Positions 36,121 to 49,308 of a stretch of 64,000 nucleotides of DNA are shown piece by piece. The notes under the pieces were generated by a model, which saw nothing but the letters and a program-made list of their open reading frames with translations, did not search any database and was not told where the DNA came from. The number at the start of each line of letters is the position of its first letter. The first letter of the stretch is position 1. Both the position numbers and the translations under genes were made by a program. Source of the DNA: Casuarius casuarius (taxonomy: Eukaryota > Chordata > Aves > Casuariiformes > Casuariidae); NCBI GenBank assembly GCA_003342895.1, contig PTFA01000038.1, forward strand, positions 1,431,386-1,495,385, written 5' to 3'.

Positions 36121-37799
36121 CCAAGGAACTTCTCTGTTGTGTCTCAAAGCATTCAGACTGGCAGGTGTAATGGCCTTCCTAATTGTTTTCCATCCCCACA
36201 TGTGCTGTGCCCAGCACAGTGGCATCAGGGCTCTAGGCAACAGCCCCCACAGTCCCTGGTGCTGATTTGCAGGCCTTGCTGTGAACAGAAGGGTCACTAC
36301 AGCAAACAGGGAGCCGGTGCTTGGCTTCCCAAAGGCAGCGCTCGCTGCTCAGCTTGCTCTGGGAAGGTGACATTGTCAGCTACCTTCCAAAGCTTTGTCT
36401 AACAGCAGTTGTATTTTAACATCTACTTCTTTTAAAGGTCTCTAAACAAGGTGTTTTTTCTTGCCCTTCCTTTTTACACCCCTTGAATTTAACCTTTGCA
36501 GAGATCTCATGCTTCAGTCGGTAAGTGGCAACGTTACGCTCTTGGTCTCCCCAGCCGATAACGCAGGAGAGATTCTCAGGGGCACTTGATTCCAGGTCAA
36601 TAAAAGCCAGATGTGCACCCACCAGTGAAAAAGGTCCCAGTAAGAGACTGGGGCAGCAGTCTTCATTCAAACTGATTTATAGCAGGTGAAAGATGTCGCA
36701 GCCCTCTCTTTATTAACACACTCTTTAGGTCAGCTACATGAGCTCCCTGTGTCAGGAAAAGGCAAAAGCACTTTTGCCCAAGGTGTGAACCCACCCTGAA
36801 GCCGATCAGAAGGTACTCAGGTATTTTGTGCTGGCAGAGCTGTGGAGAGGAGGGATTGAAGTCCAGGTGCCAACATCTTCCCCTCAGCCTGGCTGTGTGC
36901 AAATGAGTGCTGGAGAGAGTACGGCACTGTTGTGTCCATCTGCTTGGAGTCCAAACAACGGCAGAGGAGCTCCTGTTGATGGCTTTTCAGGAAAATCTGT
37001 TTCTCTCCACATATTTTGGCTAGCTATTTTCTATCAGTTTTCTGTGTATATTGTTCACTCCCAGGATCCTGAGCTGTGAACATTTAAATGGTTAGAAAAA
37101 GTTTTTTCCTTAAATTGAGTTGAGGATTTTTTTTTTCTAAAAATAATGGGAAACTTAAAGGAGAACAAATATTCAATTTTCTGTATGAAACAGAGAGGAT
37201 TCTTATGAGCCAGCTCTACAGAACAGCCTATGTTGACTCTTCCACTTTGTGATGTGAAGCACTCCTCAGTTGTCCTTGAAGGAAGCTAAAGCTAGAACAA
37301 AGCTCATAGCCTGTAGCAACCTCATTTATGATGCATCCACTAGAGGAAAGTAACCCCCCTGGCTGCATCAGGGTTGCATATATCATGTGCTGATCTAGAC
37401 ACCAAGCTGTGGGTAGTTCAGCATTTTCTACCTGCTCTGCCCTGACCACTGCAGTTCACAGTGTCATTCCTAACCTTGGCAAAAGTTAGCACTTTGTGTG
37501 AGCCTCGGTTTTAACCAGGGCTGCTGAAGAGTTGATCTTCTCCTGCTGAGCTCCTGGGAAACTCACAGGTTTGCAGCATCCTCAGGGACTGCAAAGGACC
37601 ATCCCATGGGGGATTTAACTCTCATGGTGCAGCACAAGGATGCTGAGATAATAGCGGATGAGAGAAGCTCAGTGCTTCTTTGTGCTGCTCCTAATAAAGT
37701 AGGCAAGGTTGGGAGACAGAAGTGATATATATGTATTTCTTTACACCATCTGATACAGTTGAGAGAAAAGGACAAATCTGTGGGCACAAGAGTTTTTCA
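36121..37799. other. non-coding stretch, nothing recognised
   Basis: No gene or confident repeat is recognised. The open frame at 35989-36402 extends into it without family resemblance. Confidence 0.45.
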
Positions 37800-37980
37800 G
37801 CGATGTCTCCTTCTACCAAATGGCTGAATGAGATTAAATAACCTATTTACAATTTTTGTTTTGCAGTTCACAGCTCTGGTGAATAATGCAGTCAAAGGAT
37901 TCCTTCTTCCTCTGATGATTAATCAGTTATGCAGTCAAATAGATTTTGGGAGCATTCAAGAGCTATTGAATTGAACACGT
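37800..37980. promoter_or_regulatory. AT-rich candidate element with repeated motif around GATTAATC
   Basis: ATGCAGTCAAA occurs at 37886-37896 and 37929-37939, with the palindrome GATTAATC at 37917-37924 between them. GATTAATC is a site type used by paired-like homeodomain factors such as OTX. The segment is AT-rich and lacks a useful open frame. The arrangement is suggestive of a regulatory element, but conservation cannot be judged from one sequence. Confidence 0.2.
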
Positions 37981-40900
37981 CTGCTCTTGAGAAGGTTGTA
38001 CAGACCCCCAGATAATAAGGGCAGAGAACCAGGCTCCTCTACACTTACATTTTCAATTAGACCCTGGAACAGCCTTTGTGCGTTGGCGATGAAAAATGGG
38101 AGCAGTCGCTCCATCACTCTCTTGCTAGATGGCACTTCTGGCGCACAATCTGCCAGTATCTGTTGCCTATGAATAATGGTTTCTCTAGTATCTTAAATCC
38201 TTAAGCTCTTATATTTCCATATTTCTTTTCTGCTAATAAAATGTTGTATCAGGACTCTTGTCTCTGGACCAGAGTGCTGAGAGCAAGGAGGCCACGGGTC
38301 CTGGATAGAGTGGGGCTGGGGGGACCAACCGTGTCTGATATAGGAGCATCTCTTGAGTCCTTACCTGCAGGTCTCTGCAAAATCTGTGAGAGTCTCACAG
38401 GGGGTCCCAGGGAAGGGTGGGATTTTAAAAGTGTTATTGCAGCAGTACCTTATTACACAGCCCAAATTTAGTGTGACTACTCTGCTTATTAGGGAAATGT
38501 CACCCAGCTTGGAGAAAAGTCTCCCTACAGCCTTGCCCTGCCCCGGAGGAGACCGGATTGAGTGCTCTGAACTCTGGCAGGGTCAGAGCAGTGGCTGCCC
38601 AGGGAAGCTTGCAAACACTTGAAAACCTGTTTGTGCTTCACTCTTAAGCTTATTTGTCTGCTGTAAACATGAGAAGAAGACAGTAGCCTTGGGAAGAATT
38701 ACCCATCCACATTTTTGCAGAAGAGACCCCTGGACCCCTGGTGAGCGCTACAGAAGTACAGCAGTCAACAGTTCCTGTAAAGCTCCTGGTCTGGATAAAC
38801 AAGATGGACACAAGGTAGGGAAATGGGTAGGACAAGATGAAGTCTTTGGGGTGCAGATGAGAATTGATGAGCTCATTAAAGAACTGATTAGGAAGGACTG
38901 TAGAAATGGTCAGAATTAAGGATGAATTGTGCCAGCTGTCCCTAGGACGCAGGGGGAAGGGGTTGTGGGATCTGCTGCTTAGGCTGTGACCCTCCTCCAG
39001 GGAGGGAGAGGTGCCTAATACCCCGTGCTGCAAGCACATAGGTGGAGGATACACAGGACCTGAGAGGACAGAGGGAGGGCAGGGGGGAAGAAAAGCAGTA
39101 CTGCTCTTGTTTGTGCATAATAATCTACTAGGGAAAGAGTTACCAGAAAATAGCTGACTCTGTAGGTTGTTATTCCTTATTTCCCTCAGCTGCGATTCGG
39201 TGCACTGAGGCAGTGCCTTGTTAGAAGAGCTCATTAATGTAGTAAGAACAGCATCATAAAATGAGTGTCCTCTCTCATTCCTGATGGAGCTGTGCCATTG
39301 CTGGAGCTGGATCCTCTGCCACAACCCTCTCTTCGGTCACTTCTGCTGTTTTATGGAAAAGCCTGCCGGGCTTGATGGAGAGCAGACTCACCTACAGTGG
39401 ATTCAGCAGCGCATGTCAAGGGCTTTGGCAGCTGCTGCATTTAGCTTGGCTGCAAGAGCATCAAGGCCACCTCTCTGCTCATGAGAGCCCACTTTACAGG
39501 ACAAAGTGCTTTGTAGACAGGAAGGCATCCATGAAGGCAGCTGGCCACAGGGCCCTTGGGGGAAAAGCCGAGGTCTTAAGGAATGACTAGGGGAACCACA
39601 TCACACTTGTCCATGTTTTAAAAAACCCTACTATATTCTCCGGTAGGGATTTTTCACCAAAATATAAGAAAATGGGCAGTGAGGGACTCCTGTGAGTACT
39701 GTACTTGGTGCTGGCAGTGCCAGGCACGCTGGAGAGGCAGGAGAGGAACTCCTCAGTTTCACAGGGTCACCAGCTCGGACACCGCAGACCCCAGTCAATC
39801 TTTGTGTATGTCCTCTATTCACGAGCTGGTCCCAAAAGCCCATGCACTCCCCAAAACATGTCCTTTCCCCCTTGCAAAAGCTATTGGAAGAAGTGACCCA
39901 TGGGACTAGGCCCAGGCCAGCCCCAGGCAAACCATGCAAGGGTAGGGCAGCCCAGACAGAGCTGTGGAGGCAGCTCCTCCTCTGTATCCCGCACCAGTCT
40001 GTTGCTGTGGTCTGAAAACAGACCAGCCTTACGGTCTTTGCAGAGCAGCTGCACTTTTCAATGCAGTCATTGCTTGCTTCTGGCTCTGTTTCACTTCTGT
40101 TAAGATGCCATTTTGTTCTTAAGATTTTTACCTATAAACCTGCAGGCATCTGTACTGACATGAGAGAGGAGTCCAGTAGACTTGTATCCTTCACTGTGAC
40201 TTGGAAATACGTGAGGTGGCAGTTGGTCACACACCAGTATGCCCCAGTTTCTTTTTCCCAGTCACTCTTAGAGACCCTGGATGTTGTCTCCTTCCTTCTA
40301 CCTGCCGATCCTGCCCTTGGGAACTCTGGCTATCCCATGGCAGTTTGGATGGTGTGCTACCGTTTTGCAGTTCACTGGATCAGCAGGGATGGATTCTGGC
40401 TCAAACAGGTTTTTCTTTCCCACAAAATACTGTCATTATCCCTGATCCGACTGACAGTATCTATTAGTGAAGCAGGGGGTTGTGTGTGGCAGAGGGTCCC
40501 TTTTTCCTCTTATGGGACAATCAGCTAGTTTTCCTCTCCGGACAACCTTGCCTTGTGCAACGTGTGCTGCACCCACAGCAGCAGCACCAGGAGGGAGCTG
40601 TAGCAACTCCTGGATTATGCAGAGACTGAAGCAGGATCAGACACCATCAGAAATGATCCGTACCCTGCCAAAATGAGGGTAGCCATGACTGTGTCAACGC
40701 ACGTCTCAACCCGGCAGCAGCGAAAGGAGAGGACCTGGGAGCCCCAAGCACAACCTACTTCAGCATCATACTTGTGCATCATCTGAGTCATGGGAGCCTC
40801 TAAGCTGCTCAGACTCGAAGTGCAGAGACCTGAGAGCAGCAGCTGCCTGGCACCTGGGAGGAAACAGTCCTGCCAGGCAGGCAGCTCTGTCTCAGCACCG

Positions 40901-43900
40901 AGAATATCCTGCAAATGCTAACCCATCTTCACAGCTCCATAGGCAGCTTCTGACCAGGCCTCCCAGTTGTGTGTCAGGGCTCCAGCAAGTCCTTGTCTAT
41001 ATAAGGGTGTGACTCTGTGAAAGAGTTGTGTGAAAGGAGGGAGCAAGTGTTAAGAGAGACAAAAAATGAGATTTCTTTTCCCCTCCTCTTTTCTCTGCTC
41101 CTGCCCTCCACCTCCTGACCCAGCTCAGACCATCTGGTTCATCTAGGCCCAAACCTCTGAGAAGTGTTCATCCAGCTGAACTGTTTTGCAATGAGAGAGC
41201 AAGGTAATTGCTGACAAGCCTCCAGTACCACTTCACCGCTCACCCACAGGGCCCCTGGTGAGAGACAGGCTCTTTCATGAGATCACAGAGTGTCTATGCT
41301 TCCCAAAACACAAAAGCAGGTGCAATACTTGCCCCAGAACCAGGTTACACAAACAGCTGAGCTCAACACTGGACAGGGCTTTGTAACGCTTAAGGGCCGC
41401 AGCATCTTTCTTGTGTCACCTGGCAGAAAGTCACGGGGCTGGAGCCATGCCCTGGAGTGCTGTCATGTAGCATTGCTCAGAGGTCTAGACCAGACACAAG
41501 CTATGGACCAAAATATTCTTGTTTAATTCTTGGAGAAGGGGAGTTGCATTAGAGGTGAAAGCTTCCTTTGCCCTGATCTCTCCTTCCCCATTGATAGCGG
41601 CTCTGATCCTGCCTGGGTGCTTGTGGAGATGACAGCAAGTGGTATGTGGTTAGGGAGCATGAAGATGTTCACTGCTGCACAGATGGAGCTGCAGAGCCCT
41701 TCCTGCTGCCAGCATCGCCTGGAGGAGCTGGGTCGCCCAGCCCAGCCCGGCTGCTTGGGAAGCTCCCAGCAAAGCTCCAGGCCTGAGAGTCTCCAAGAGG
41801 CTGGCACTTCTTTGGCAGCTGTGACACCCCAGGAGAGGAAAGCCTCATGTCCTTGGATGGCCCGGGCTGGGAATCCTGCTGTTGACTCAGCCTTGCGGGA
41901 TGAGGAGTGCTGCTTCAGTCAAACACCGTCCAAACACAGTACAAACTGCATCCAGCAAAAACCCAGTGCTGATGGGCTCTGGAGAAAGCTGCTGCAGCAA
42001 GGAAGTGCATGATGGCAAAAGCACAAGCAAGTGATCTGATTCCTCTCATGGCAATCCCTCCCACTTGGGACCAGAACAGCATCTCTCATCTCCTTCTAAC
42101 AAGGCCACCAGCACTGGAGCTGAAGCTGGCACAGGCAGCAGCTCAGAGAGTTTGAAACTGGGACCGCCCCAAACAAGGAGCACAGCTCTTTGATATGCTG
42201 CAGGCCAGGGCCCTCTGCAGCTTGCTTTAACAGTGATGGAAGTAGTTGGGTAATTTGCAGGCTCAGGAGAAGGGAAGGGCCATCAGAAAGACAATGGTCA
42301 ATGGAGGCAAATCATTGTCACCAAAAGAAAAAAAAAAAGAAAAAAGAAAAGAAATAACTTGGCTCTTTTGCTTGTCTGTGATAAATTACATACATGGCTG
42401 TTGCAGACCTGGTCTCAGGGTGGCTTTGAAGCTGGATGACAACTTGGAAGGGTACTTCAGACAAGTCCAGAGATGCTGGGCTATGCAGCATGATTTGACC
42501 ACGTGAGTGTGGGGATGGCGGATTTGGGAAGAAAACAGCTTCCAGTCTCCAGTGAATGTTCTTTAGGTAGAAAACACAACATCTTACAAAGACAGAAGAT
42601 GTTGCCTGCATGGCTTTACTTGGCTGGTATTAAAATACACCAGGGAAGGGAGCTTTTGCCTGAGAATCTGCATAGATTTTATGCAGCTTGTATGGCAACA
42701 GAAGAGCTAGGCTAGCAGGGGTTAGGAGACATTGTTAAATGTCTAGTTAAACTGATTCCAGAGGGGTGCATCCTCAGATGCAGTCGGAGCACGGTTCATT
42801 CATCCTAATGCAGACGTCTGAAAAACAGCAGCTGAGTCATGTCCTTTCAAGTGCGAGCTTTTTCTCCATTGACTATAAAATGAGCTGAGAGTGACTGGCT
42901 CTGTGGTAGGAGCTGACATGTAAACATCTAAAACTGAGAGATAGAGCTCATCCAAACTAATTGCAGTGTAGCGCAGAGACAGCCAAGCTCACTTTTAACT
43001 GACCATCATGGGCACTGGCAGAGGCCTGATGCAGCTGCGGGGTACTCCTTGGCTCGGGGAGAGTATGGCACAAAGGCAGCATTGAACATTTTGTGATCAG
43101 TCCTGCTGCTGGGTCCTGGAGGAGCTAACTCGGTGGGGCACCTCTAAAGACACTTGCCTCCGTTAACACAAGCCGGGGATTCCTAGGGCAGCAGCAGCAG
43201 CAGTTTTTTGCCCCTATTTGAGCTCATGACTGAGACACAATAACTGGGTGCTTTGAACCAGGCAAAATCCTAGCTTGGGAATAGCACTGGTTTAAATGTC
43301 AGAGCCCTCCAGCCAGCTGTAGCCACCTCTCTGCTGTTCTTCCCCCCAGCCCCACTCAAGGGTTGTGTGAGCACTCCTCATCTGCTCCAGTGCAAAGTCA
43401 TCCAGCCTCATCCAGATAAAGTTGGATTGGGCCAAGCTCCCTGTCTTTGCACTGCAGGGGACGAAGGGGGCTCAACATCCTTTTAGTGTGTCTCATGCTG
43501 ACCTACTGCTGAAGGAAGATGGAGAAAGGTCCTTGCCCCTCTGAGAGCAGGGGATGAGCCTGTTGCGTGATGGCTGGTGCCAGCCATCATGGGGACAGCT
43601 GGATGAAGATCCCGCCTTTACAGCCCTCAAAAGGAGAGGTCAGCAAAGCAAATGTTTGACCTTAGTAGCCAGGACTTGACTGAGAAAAGTGGTGCCAGGC
43701 AATGGGTGCTGCATCCTCAGGGAAGCTAGGACTTCTGCTTCCAGCTGAATATTTTTATTTCACTGTTCCATCAGTCACCAGCTGGAGGGACCCAGATCCA
43801 GTTCAGAGCAGTCCAGGCTCTGTGGGTCCCAATGTCCCTCTTTCCATGCTATTAGGAGCCATTAGAGCCCACACGGTGGCACTGCGACCCAGCGTCCTGG

Positions 43901-44880
43901 ATTGCCACTGTTGCTCTCCATGGGGACAGGTTGTCATGGGCAGCTGCTGGTGCTGGGAGGTACGAATCTGGCATCTGGCCTGATGTACAACAGCTCAGCC
44001 CTGTCTAACACGGGCCCTGAGCCATGCTCAGCAGCACGGTAGCTAGTAGGACTCTCGTCTCCATGTTTGCCAAGCCTTTGTTTCACCACGACGCCAACCT
44101 CTTCAGGGCTTGGCTTTGTCTCCATCAATGTTGCCAGCACAAGAGTCACTTCTTCCTCATGCCACAGGTGACAAAAGGCACATGCTCTATTCAGCAACTG
44201 ATCAGGACATGCGCCTGCTCCTTCAGCTGCCACTATGAGATGGGAGTTAGTTAAAGGAGGATAACGGTCCTGCCCACCGACTAACCAGAGGGCCAAGCAG
44301 TTTTCAGAGAGACCAAGAGGGTCTCTATGGGCAACTCTTACTCCACCATCCAGAGGAGCTGCCATCAAACTCTGTCCATGACTGGAACCAGCCCCATTCT
44401 GCATCTCTGTGTCCAGCTTGGAATCTGCGGTGAAACTCTTCAATCACATGCGGGAGCAATGAGACCAAATCCAATGAACCCGTGAGCCACTGTAACAAAG
44501 CAGTGGCTGGCCCTGGTGTTCAGCCTCAGCCAGATGTCCTCACAGCTGATTTTTCAGATAAAGGCAGCAGTGTTTCCAAAACGCCTGCGTGCTTGGCGGA
44601 ATCAGCTGCTTTCCACCCCAGGGCTTTGCATCCCCAGCCTGCCACCCCCTTCCCCCAGAGAGATGCCCTGATGGGGCTCCCCTTTTCTGCCCCACTGTCT
44701 GTTGAGGAGCAATTCGTTGTCCTTGCTGTGTTCTCAGTCACTCCAGTGTAGACATCTGTAGCAGCAAAGGGGCTGTCTGCAGCTGGGCTGGCTTCAGGAG
44801 GGAGTGACTGATAGATCACCTGGAACTGAAGCCAGGGACCTTTTGCGACTTCTGCGGCAGATAGGACTACAGATCATTCC
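37981..44880. other. long non-coding stretch with scattered minor features
   Basis: No gene is recognised over nearly 7 kb. The minus-strand frame 38650-39324 is open for 224 codons but begins at TTG; its first ATG gives about 194 codons, and no domain is seen. A TATATAAGG motif lies at 40998-41006, an interrupted A-rich tract at about 42324-42352, and five CAG units at 43189-43203. Other frames of 155-169 codons (40061-40528, 41530-42012, 43934-44443) also lack recognisable domains. Confidence 0.45.
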
Positions 44881-45010
44881 AGACGAATGGAGCCCTAAGT
44901 AGTTACAATTCATATGAATTAATCAAGCTGTTCTCTGCCGTGTACATCATTTAAATCACTAAAGCGCTCCTACTGGCATCACTTGGTGGCGGTCTATTTT
45001 CATGGCAGGG
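44881..45010. promoter_or_regulatory. AT-rich candidate element with perfect 14-bp palindrome
   Basis: AATTCATATGAATT at 44907-44920 is a perfect palindrome, followed by AATCA. The arrangement resembles a POU or homeodomain dimer site. The surrounding 130 bases are free of repeats and have no open frame. Evidence is motif-only. Confidence 0.17.
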
Positions 45011-45510
45011 AGCCTTTCTGTAGTGGAGCGGAGAGCTCTCCTCCACCCTCCCATCCTAGCGCAGGATGGAGAGAGGAATGTTAAGTGAAGGTTTCTCCTC
45101 CTGCCACCCTGCCGTGCTCACCCCGCAGAGCTCGGAATAAGCTCCTGTGGAAAGCATACCATTAGCACTTCGTGCAGAAAAGCCCAGGGGATGCAGCTAA
45201 ATAGAGACCAAGCTGCCTCCAAAGAAAAATCGCAACAAAAACAACACCCCCTCCCATCCAGTTGTTGTAGGATATATTATTAAGTGGGAGGTGGAAAGAA
45301 TAGCGTGAGGAGGTTACTTCTTCCTATACCTTGGTGTAAGGAAGCAAACAGGCAGAAGGGTAGATTTTCCTTACTAGCAACTTACCCTGAAATGAAGAGA
45401 GCTGCAGGGATGTTCATGTGCAGAGTTGAGGCAGCAACACAAGGCAAAGATAAACAGGACTTGTTCTTGCCCATAGCCCTTTCTAGCCCCTTCATCTTTT
45501 CCATCTCAAG
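45011..45510. other. non-coding stretch, nothing recognised
   Basis: No gene or repeat is recognised. The right end, about 45488-45510, is pyrimidine-rich and ends in CTCAAG, an acceptor-like sequence. Confidence 0.4.
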
Positions 45511-45634
45511 TCAGCCCTGCTTGTAAGGGGTATGCTGTCAATGCCATGCATAGCTCTGGAGCCCTCCAAAACCCTGGCCTGACTGTCTCTTCAAACCCAG
45601 GTGAGCTGGAAGTCACCCTAAGGTCAGGTTTGCA
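45511..45634 (+). other. exon-like module with two alternative donors
   Basis: A pyrimidine-rich tract ending in AAG at 45510 precedes a 124-base segment. It contains a donor-consensus junction CAG/GTGAGC at 45600 and ends with a perfect donor CAG/GTAAGT at 45634. One frame is open through the whole segment and beyond. The peptide is not recognised. The GTGAGC junction is itself preceded by a modest pyrimidine tract, so it could also act as an acceptor. Chance is possible. Confidence 0.15.
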
Positions 45635-48600
45635 GGTAAGTTGTCCCGTGAGACTCAAGCTTTAGTTGTAGCCCCAGCGAAGGAAAGAGGAGGAGGTCAT
45701 TCAGCTGTCCTCCCTTTCAGGGCAGGTTGAGCCCAGCTCCATTTCTTTCTGCTTGCCCCAGGGCAGCATTCCTGCAGATCAGCTTGTGGTCAGCCGCCTG
45801 TGTTGTCCCTGGCTGCCGGTCTCTCCTGCTGCATATTGCTGTGTAGTGATATGGGTCTTGACTTTTGTCAGTGATTGCAGGTAAATGGGAACGTCCCATT
45901 GCTTAGTCTGTTGATACTGGGGAGATCACAGCACAGTGCAGAGGGACCAAAGATACCAAGGGTGCACTGCCACAGAATGGCCACATTCCAGTCATTTTGG
46001 AAACCCCTGGCAAAATACAAGAAATGGCCACCCTCATGCCACTAGTGGTGTGTGACTGGGAGATCAACAGCCTCGTGACCAAGCAATCAGATGGACTGTG
46101 TCTCCATTCCTTAATCCCCTTCAGTGCAAAGTTGTCTAGATTTCCTTGGCTACTTTGGGTGGCTGCTTAAGTAACCCAAGAGATGTCACTAAAGAAACAC
46201 ATGCGATGCAGTCCAGTTCTCAGCTGTGGGTGCAGCGCCCTTCAGTGAAGGGGGTAGCCAACCGTAGAAGTGACAATACTTAATGCTTCCCAGCTACGTG
46301 TGCACACGAATAGCTACCTCTCCCTGATCTATTCTGCTTCTCAGAAGATCTAAAACCTTGGGAAGGGCATTGCATTAATGTGGGTATATTGTTTCTGGTT
46401 CCCAAGGTACTTCTGATGTCTTTGCTTAGCTCTGCACTGTGCAGAATAAAAATACCTTTAGATGCCGGTGTGGGAGGCACTTCATAATCTCCTGAGAAAT
46501 ATCTTATCCTGCAGCCTAATGGTAGGATCAGAAGTATTCCCAAGCATCAGTCCCTTGATCCTGCAGTGGAAGTTGCACAAGATGCATCTATATGCAAGAC
46601 CCAAGGTGTCCTTCAGGGTGACACATGCTTTGCCACAAAAGGCTTTAAATCTTTAGTGGGAAAGTGCACTTTGTTCCTCTCTACGTACACTGTAAAAGGC
46701 TTTAAATAATAGCTGTTCATGTGGCCCTGAAAGAGGTTGCCATGTGGCTGAACTCTATAAATCTGGGCATTTGCTGAATTGGCTTTGCCAAGAAACATAC
46801 TACAGCTGAAAAATGAGCTGGAAAGATAAGGTAGTGGTGACTTGCAAATGTCGTGATGCTGCTGCTCCACAGAGAGCTTTGTTCCACATTTAAAAATCAG
46901 ATGAAAGCCCACCGTAGTTGATAGACTTTTGGGTGGCTTCAAGAATGGCTGGATGAAGCCCAAACTCTCTCACTATGTCAGAACAGGATGGGCTTTGACT
47001 CAGTCCCTGGGAGAGGACAGGAGAGGAGAAGAGCTGAATTAATTATCATCACACAGTCCAGGTCAACTGTCATGATTCAGATCTTTCTTGCTGGTTAGTC
47101 TGAGAGCAGAGAGTGGCTGTTGTCTCATTTCCAAAACTGATAAACATGACTTTTTATTTTTTTTCTGATCTGCTGGTGTAATTAAACTGCTTTTGTTTCG
47201 CCAGTAGCATTCCCTTATGCAACACTGGCTGTACCAGCATAGATTTATTCAGGAACAAGTAAACCTCCAAATGGCTCTTTTTTGTTGTTTTTTAACGACA
47301 ACATTTATTCACAGGAGGCATCAATTTGATAACTAGAAGAATTTAAGTTTGTGCCCTCCCCTTTGAAGATACAATTTCCAAAGCAAATGAGCAATAACAG
47401 CCTTCCAGTGCATTGGCTCTGTCTGCAATCGAACACTGAGAAGCTTCCCCATGCACCTCTGGATCCAACAAGGTGGCTGTGCACCTAGATCTCTACGTGT
47501 GGACAATTGTATTGAACCCATAGGCTTCTACATTTGGTGAGACGAACAGTCCCTGTCTTCATTGATGGTACTGTCCATATCTGCATTGACTACACTATGA
47601 ACCTTGCTTGCAGGTGGACACAAATGTTTGGGCACTCAAATGTAACTGTCTTAATTTGGGAGCTGAACCACCCTGGTGCACCCATCAGTGCTGTGGGGCA
47701 GACTCCGCCTTACTGTGTTCCTTCCTGACCATCAAGTGATGCTGAGGGTACAATCCATACATATCTTCTCGAGAGGGTTCATTGGTGCTAGAGACTTCAG
47801 AATCACCTGGATCCCCAGCTTGACTCACGACTGCTTCTGGCACAAGAGGATGCGTTTGGGCAAGAAACCAAGAGATCTTAGTAACTATATCTATATGAGT
47901 AAGCCAGTGTACCCACTGAAATCAACCGGCAAGAAACAGCCCATGTTCATTTTATTAAACTCTGTCAGCATCTAAAGCAGGAAGTTGCAAACTGCTTTTG
48001 GGGAATGGATCTTTCCCAGGATTTTTTGGGGACAGTGCTCATTGATGTGAACCTAAATGAGCTAGGGACTGTGCTAGTGATCTAAAAGTATGGCTCATCA
48101 AGATCCAGTAGCAGAGAACATTTTCCTGACACAGATGTAGCCAGAAGTAGCAAGAGCCCTGTCTTTTCCTCCACTTGTGCTTGTCTCGTAAGAGAGGCAC
48201 GTCCTCCACTTCATATCTGTGGAGGAGCTATTCATGTTCTGGTTCACTTCTTTTCTGTCTCTCATGTGATATGGTAGAATATTTATAATTTCATTTCCTT
48301 ACATATTTGTACCTGGATATAGCTCCTGAATGCAAACTGTGTACCTATTTCAGCTAGACAAAATGAAACTTTTCTGAGAGCAGACTTTGAGAAAAAAGGC
48401 ATTAGAAGAACCTGCCAACCAAGGCATGCAATCAGCATGGAAACAATGCAAGCTTGCAGCCAGGTATCTTAACTGCTAGCTTTTCCTTTCAATGCTACTT
48501 GAACCCCTTGGCAGGAGGAGCTACATCCTTGGACAAATCTCAGTTTTTAACCAATGTAGTGAATGTTTGCAGCTCTCAGGCCATAGCCCATTACTGTTCT

Positions 48601-49302
48601 CTGAAATTTCCATCCTTGGTCCATGAACAGGTACATTCTGGAAAACGAGTAGTGATGGATCAGGAAACTGAGAGTGAACATAGTGCAGGACAGACTCTTT
48701 ATCTTGAGAAAAATGGAGACCCACTAATGCAGAAGAAAAACCCTCTATCTATTTTCCAGTGTTTCAGACTGTTTAAGACATGGTTCTAAGCCTCTGTGTC
48801 CAATGACAGATTCACAGCATGTGATCATTTTTTAAAGGCTTAGTGGACGATTTTAGCAGCCAAAATGTTCCCAGTGTTCCAGTAAAATAAGCCTCTTCAT
48901 TTCCAGCCAGAACCTTTTATTTTTCTATAAATATTGACAGGAAGGGTGACTCAAATGATAACCGTATCCAGGACTCTTCACCACGGTATTACTGCTTTGG
49001 ATCCCACTGCGGTCACTTCTTACCATCATATTGTTTTTATTTTTGTAGCAAAAAATATGGTGGGCCAGGCATGTTTCTTACACATTATCATATTATCAGT
49101 GAGCCAGGAGTTGGTGCTACAGTAAAGAGTTCTTTGAGTTCCCTTTATCTGAATATGTTGGGTTTTAGACCTCAGAAAAATGCTCCATTACAGCTGAGCA
49201 TCTTTTTATAGAAGTTGTTGCATTTATTTGTGTGAATGATTTTTCTTCCTTGTTATGTGAAAATCTTGAAAATGTTCATGTTTATGGCTATAGAGTTCTG
49301 AA
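45635..49302. other. non-coding stretch with minor direct repeat
   Basis: No gene is recognised. AAAAGGCTTTAAAT occurs at 46637-46650 and 46694-46707, 57 bases apart. The 48,800-49,300 part is AU-rich in the manner of a 3' untranslated region. Confidence 0.45.
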
Positions 49303-49308
49303 AATAAA
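49303..49308 (+). terminator. candidate poly(A) signal AATAAA
   Basis: AATAAA is followed within 20 bases by a GT-rich stretch (GGATTTGTTG), the usual layout of a mammalian or reptilian cleavage site. The preceding half kilobase is AU-rich. No coding exon is visible upstream, so this could be the end of a long non-coding transcript, an unseen gene, or chance. Confidence 0.15.

Noticed and set aside
38650..39324. 224-codon minus-strand frame.
   Set aside because: It begins with TTG; from the first ATG it is about 194 codons, with no domain, and is likely chance.
41110..41180. Words resembling the start of bird CR1 (CCATCTGGTTCATCTAGG).
   Set aside because: The match does not extend into flanking sequence in the CR1 order.
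43189..43203. (CAG)5 run.
   Set aside because: Only five units, not in an open frame of interest; too short for comment.
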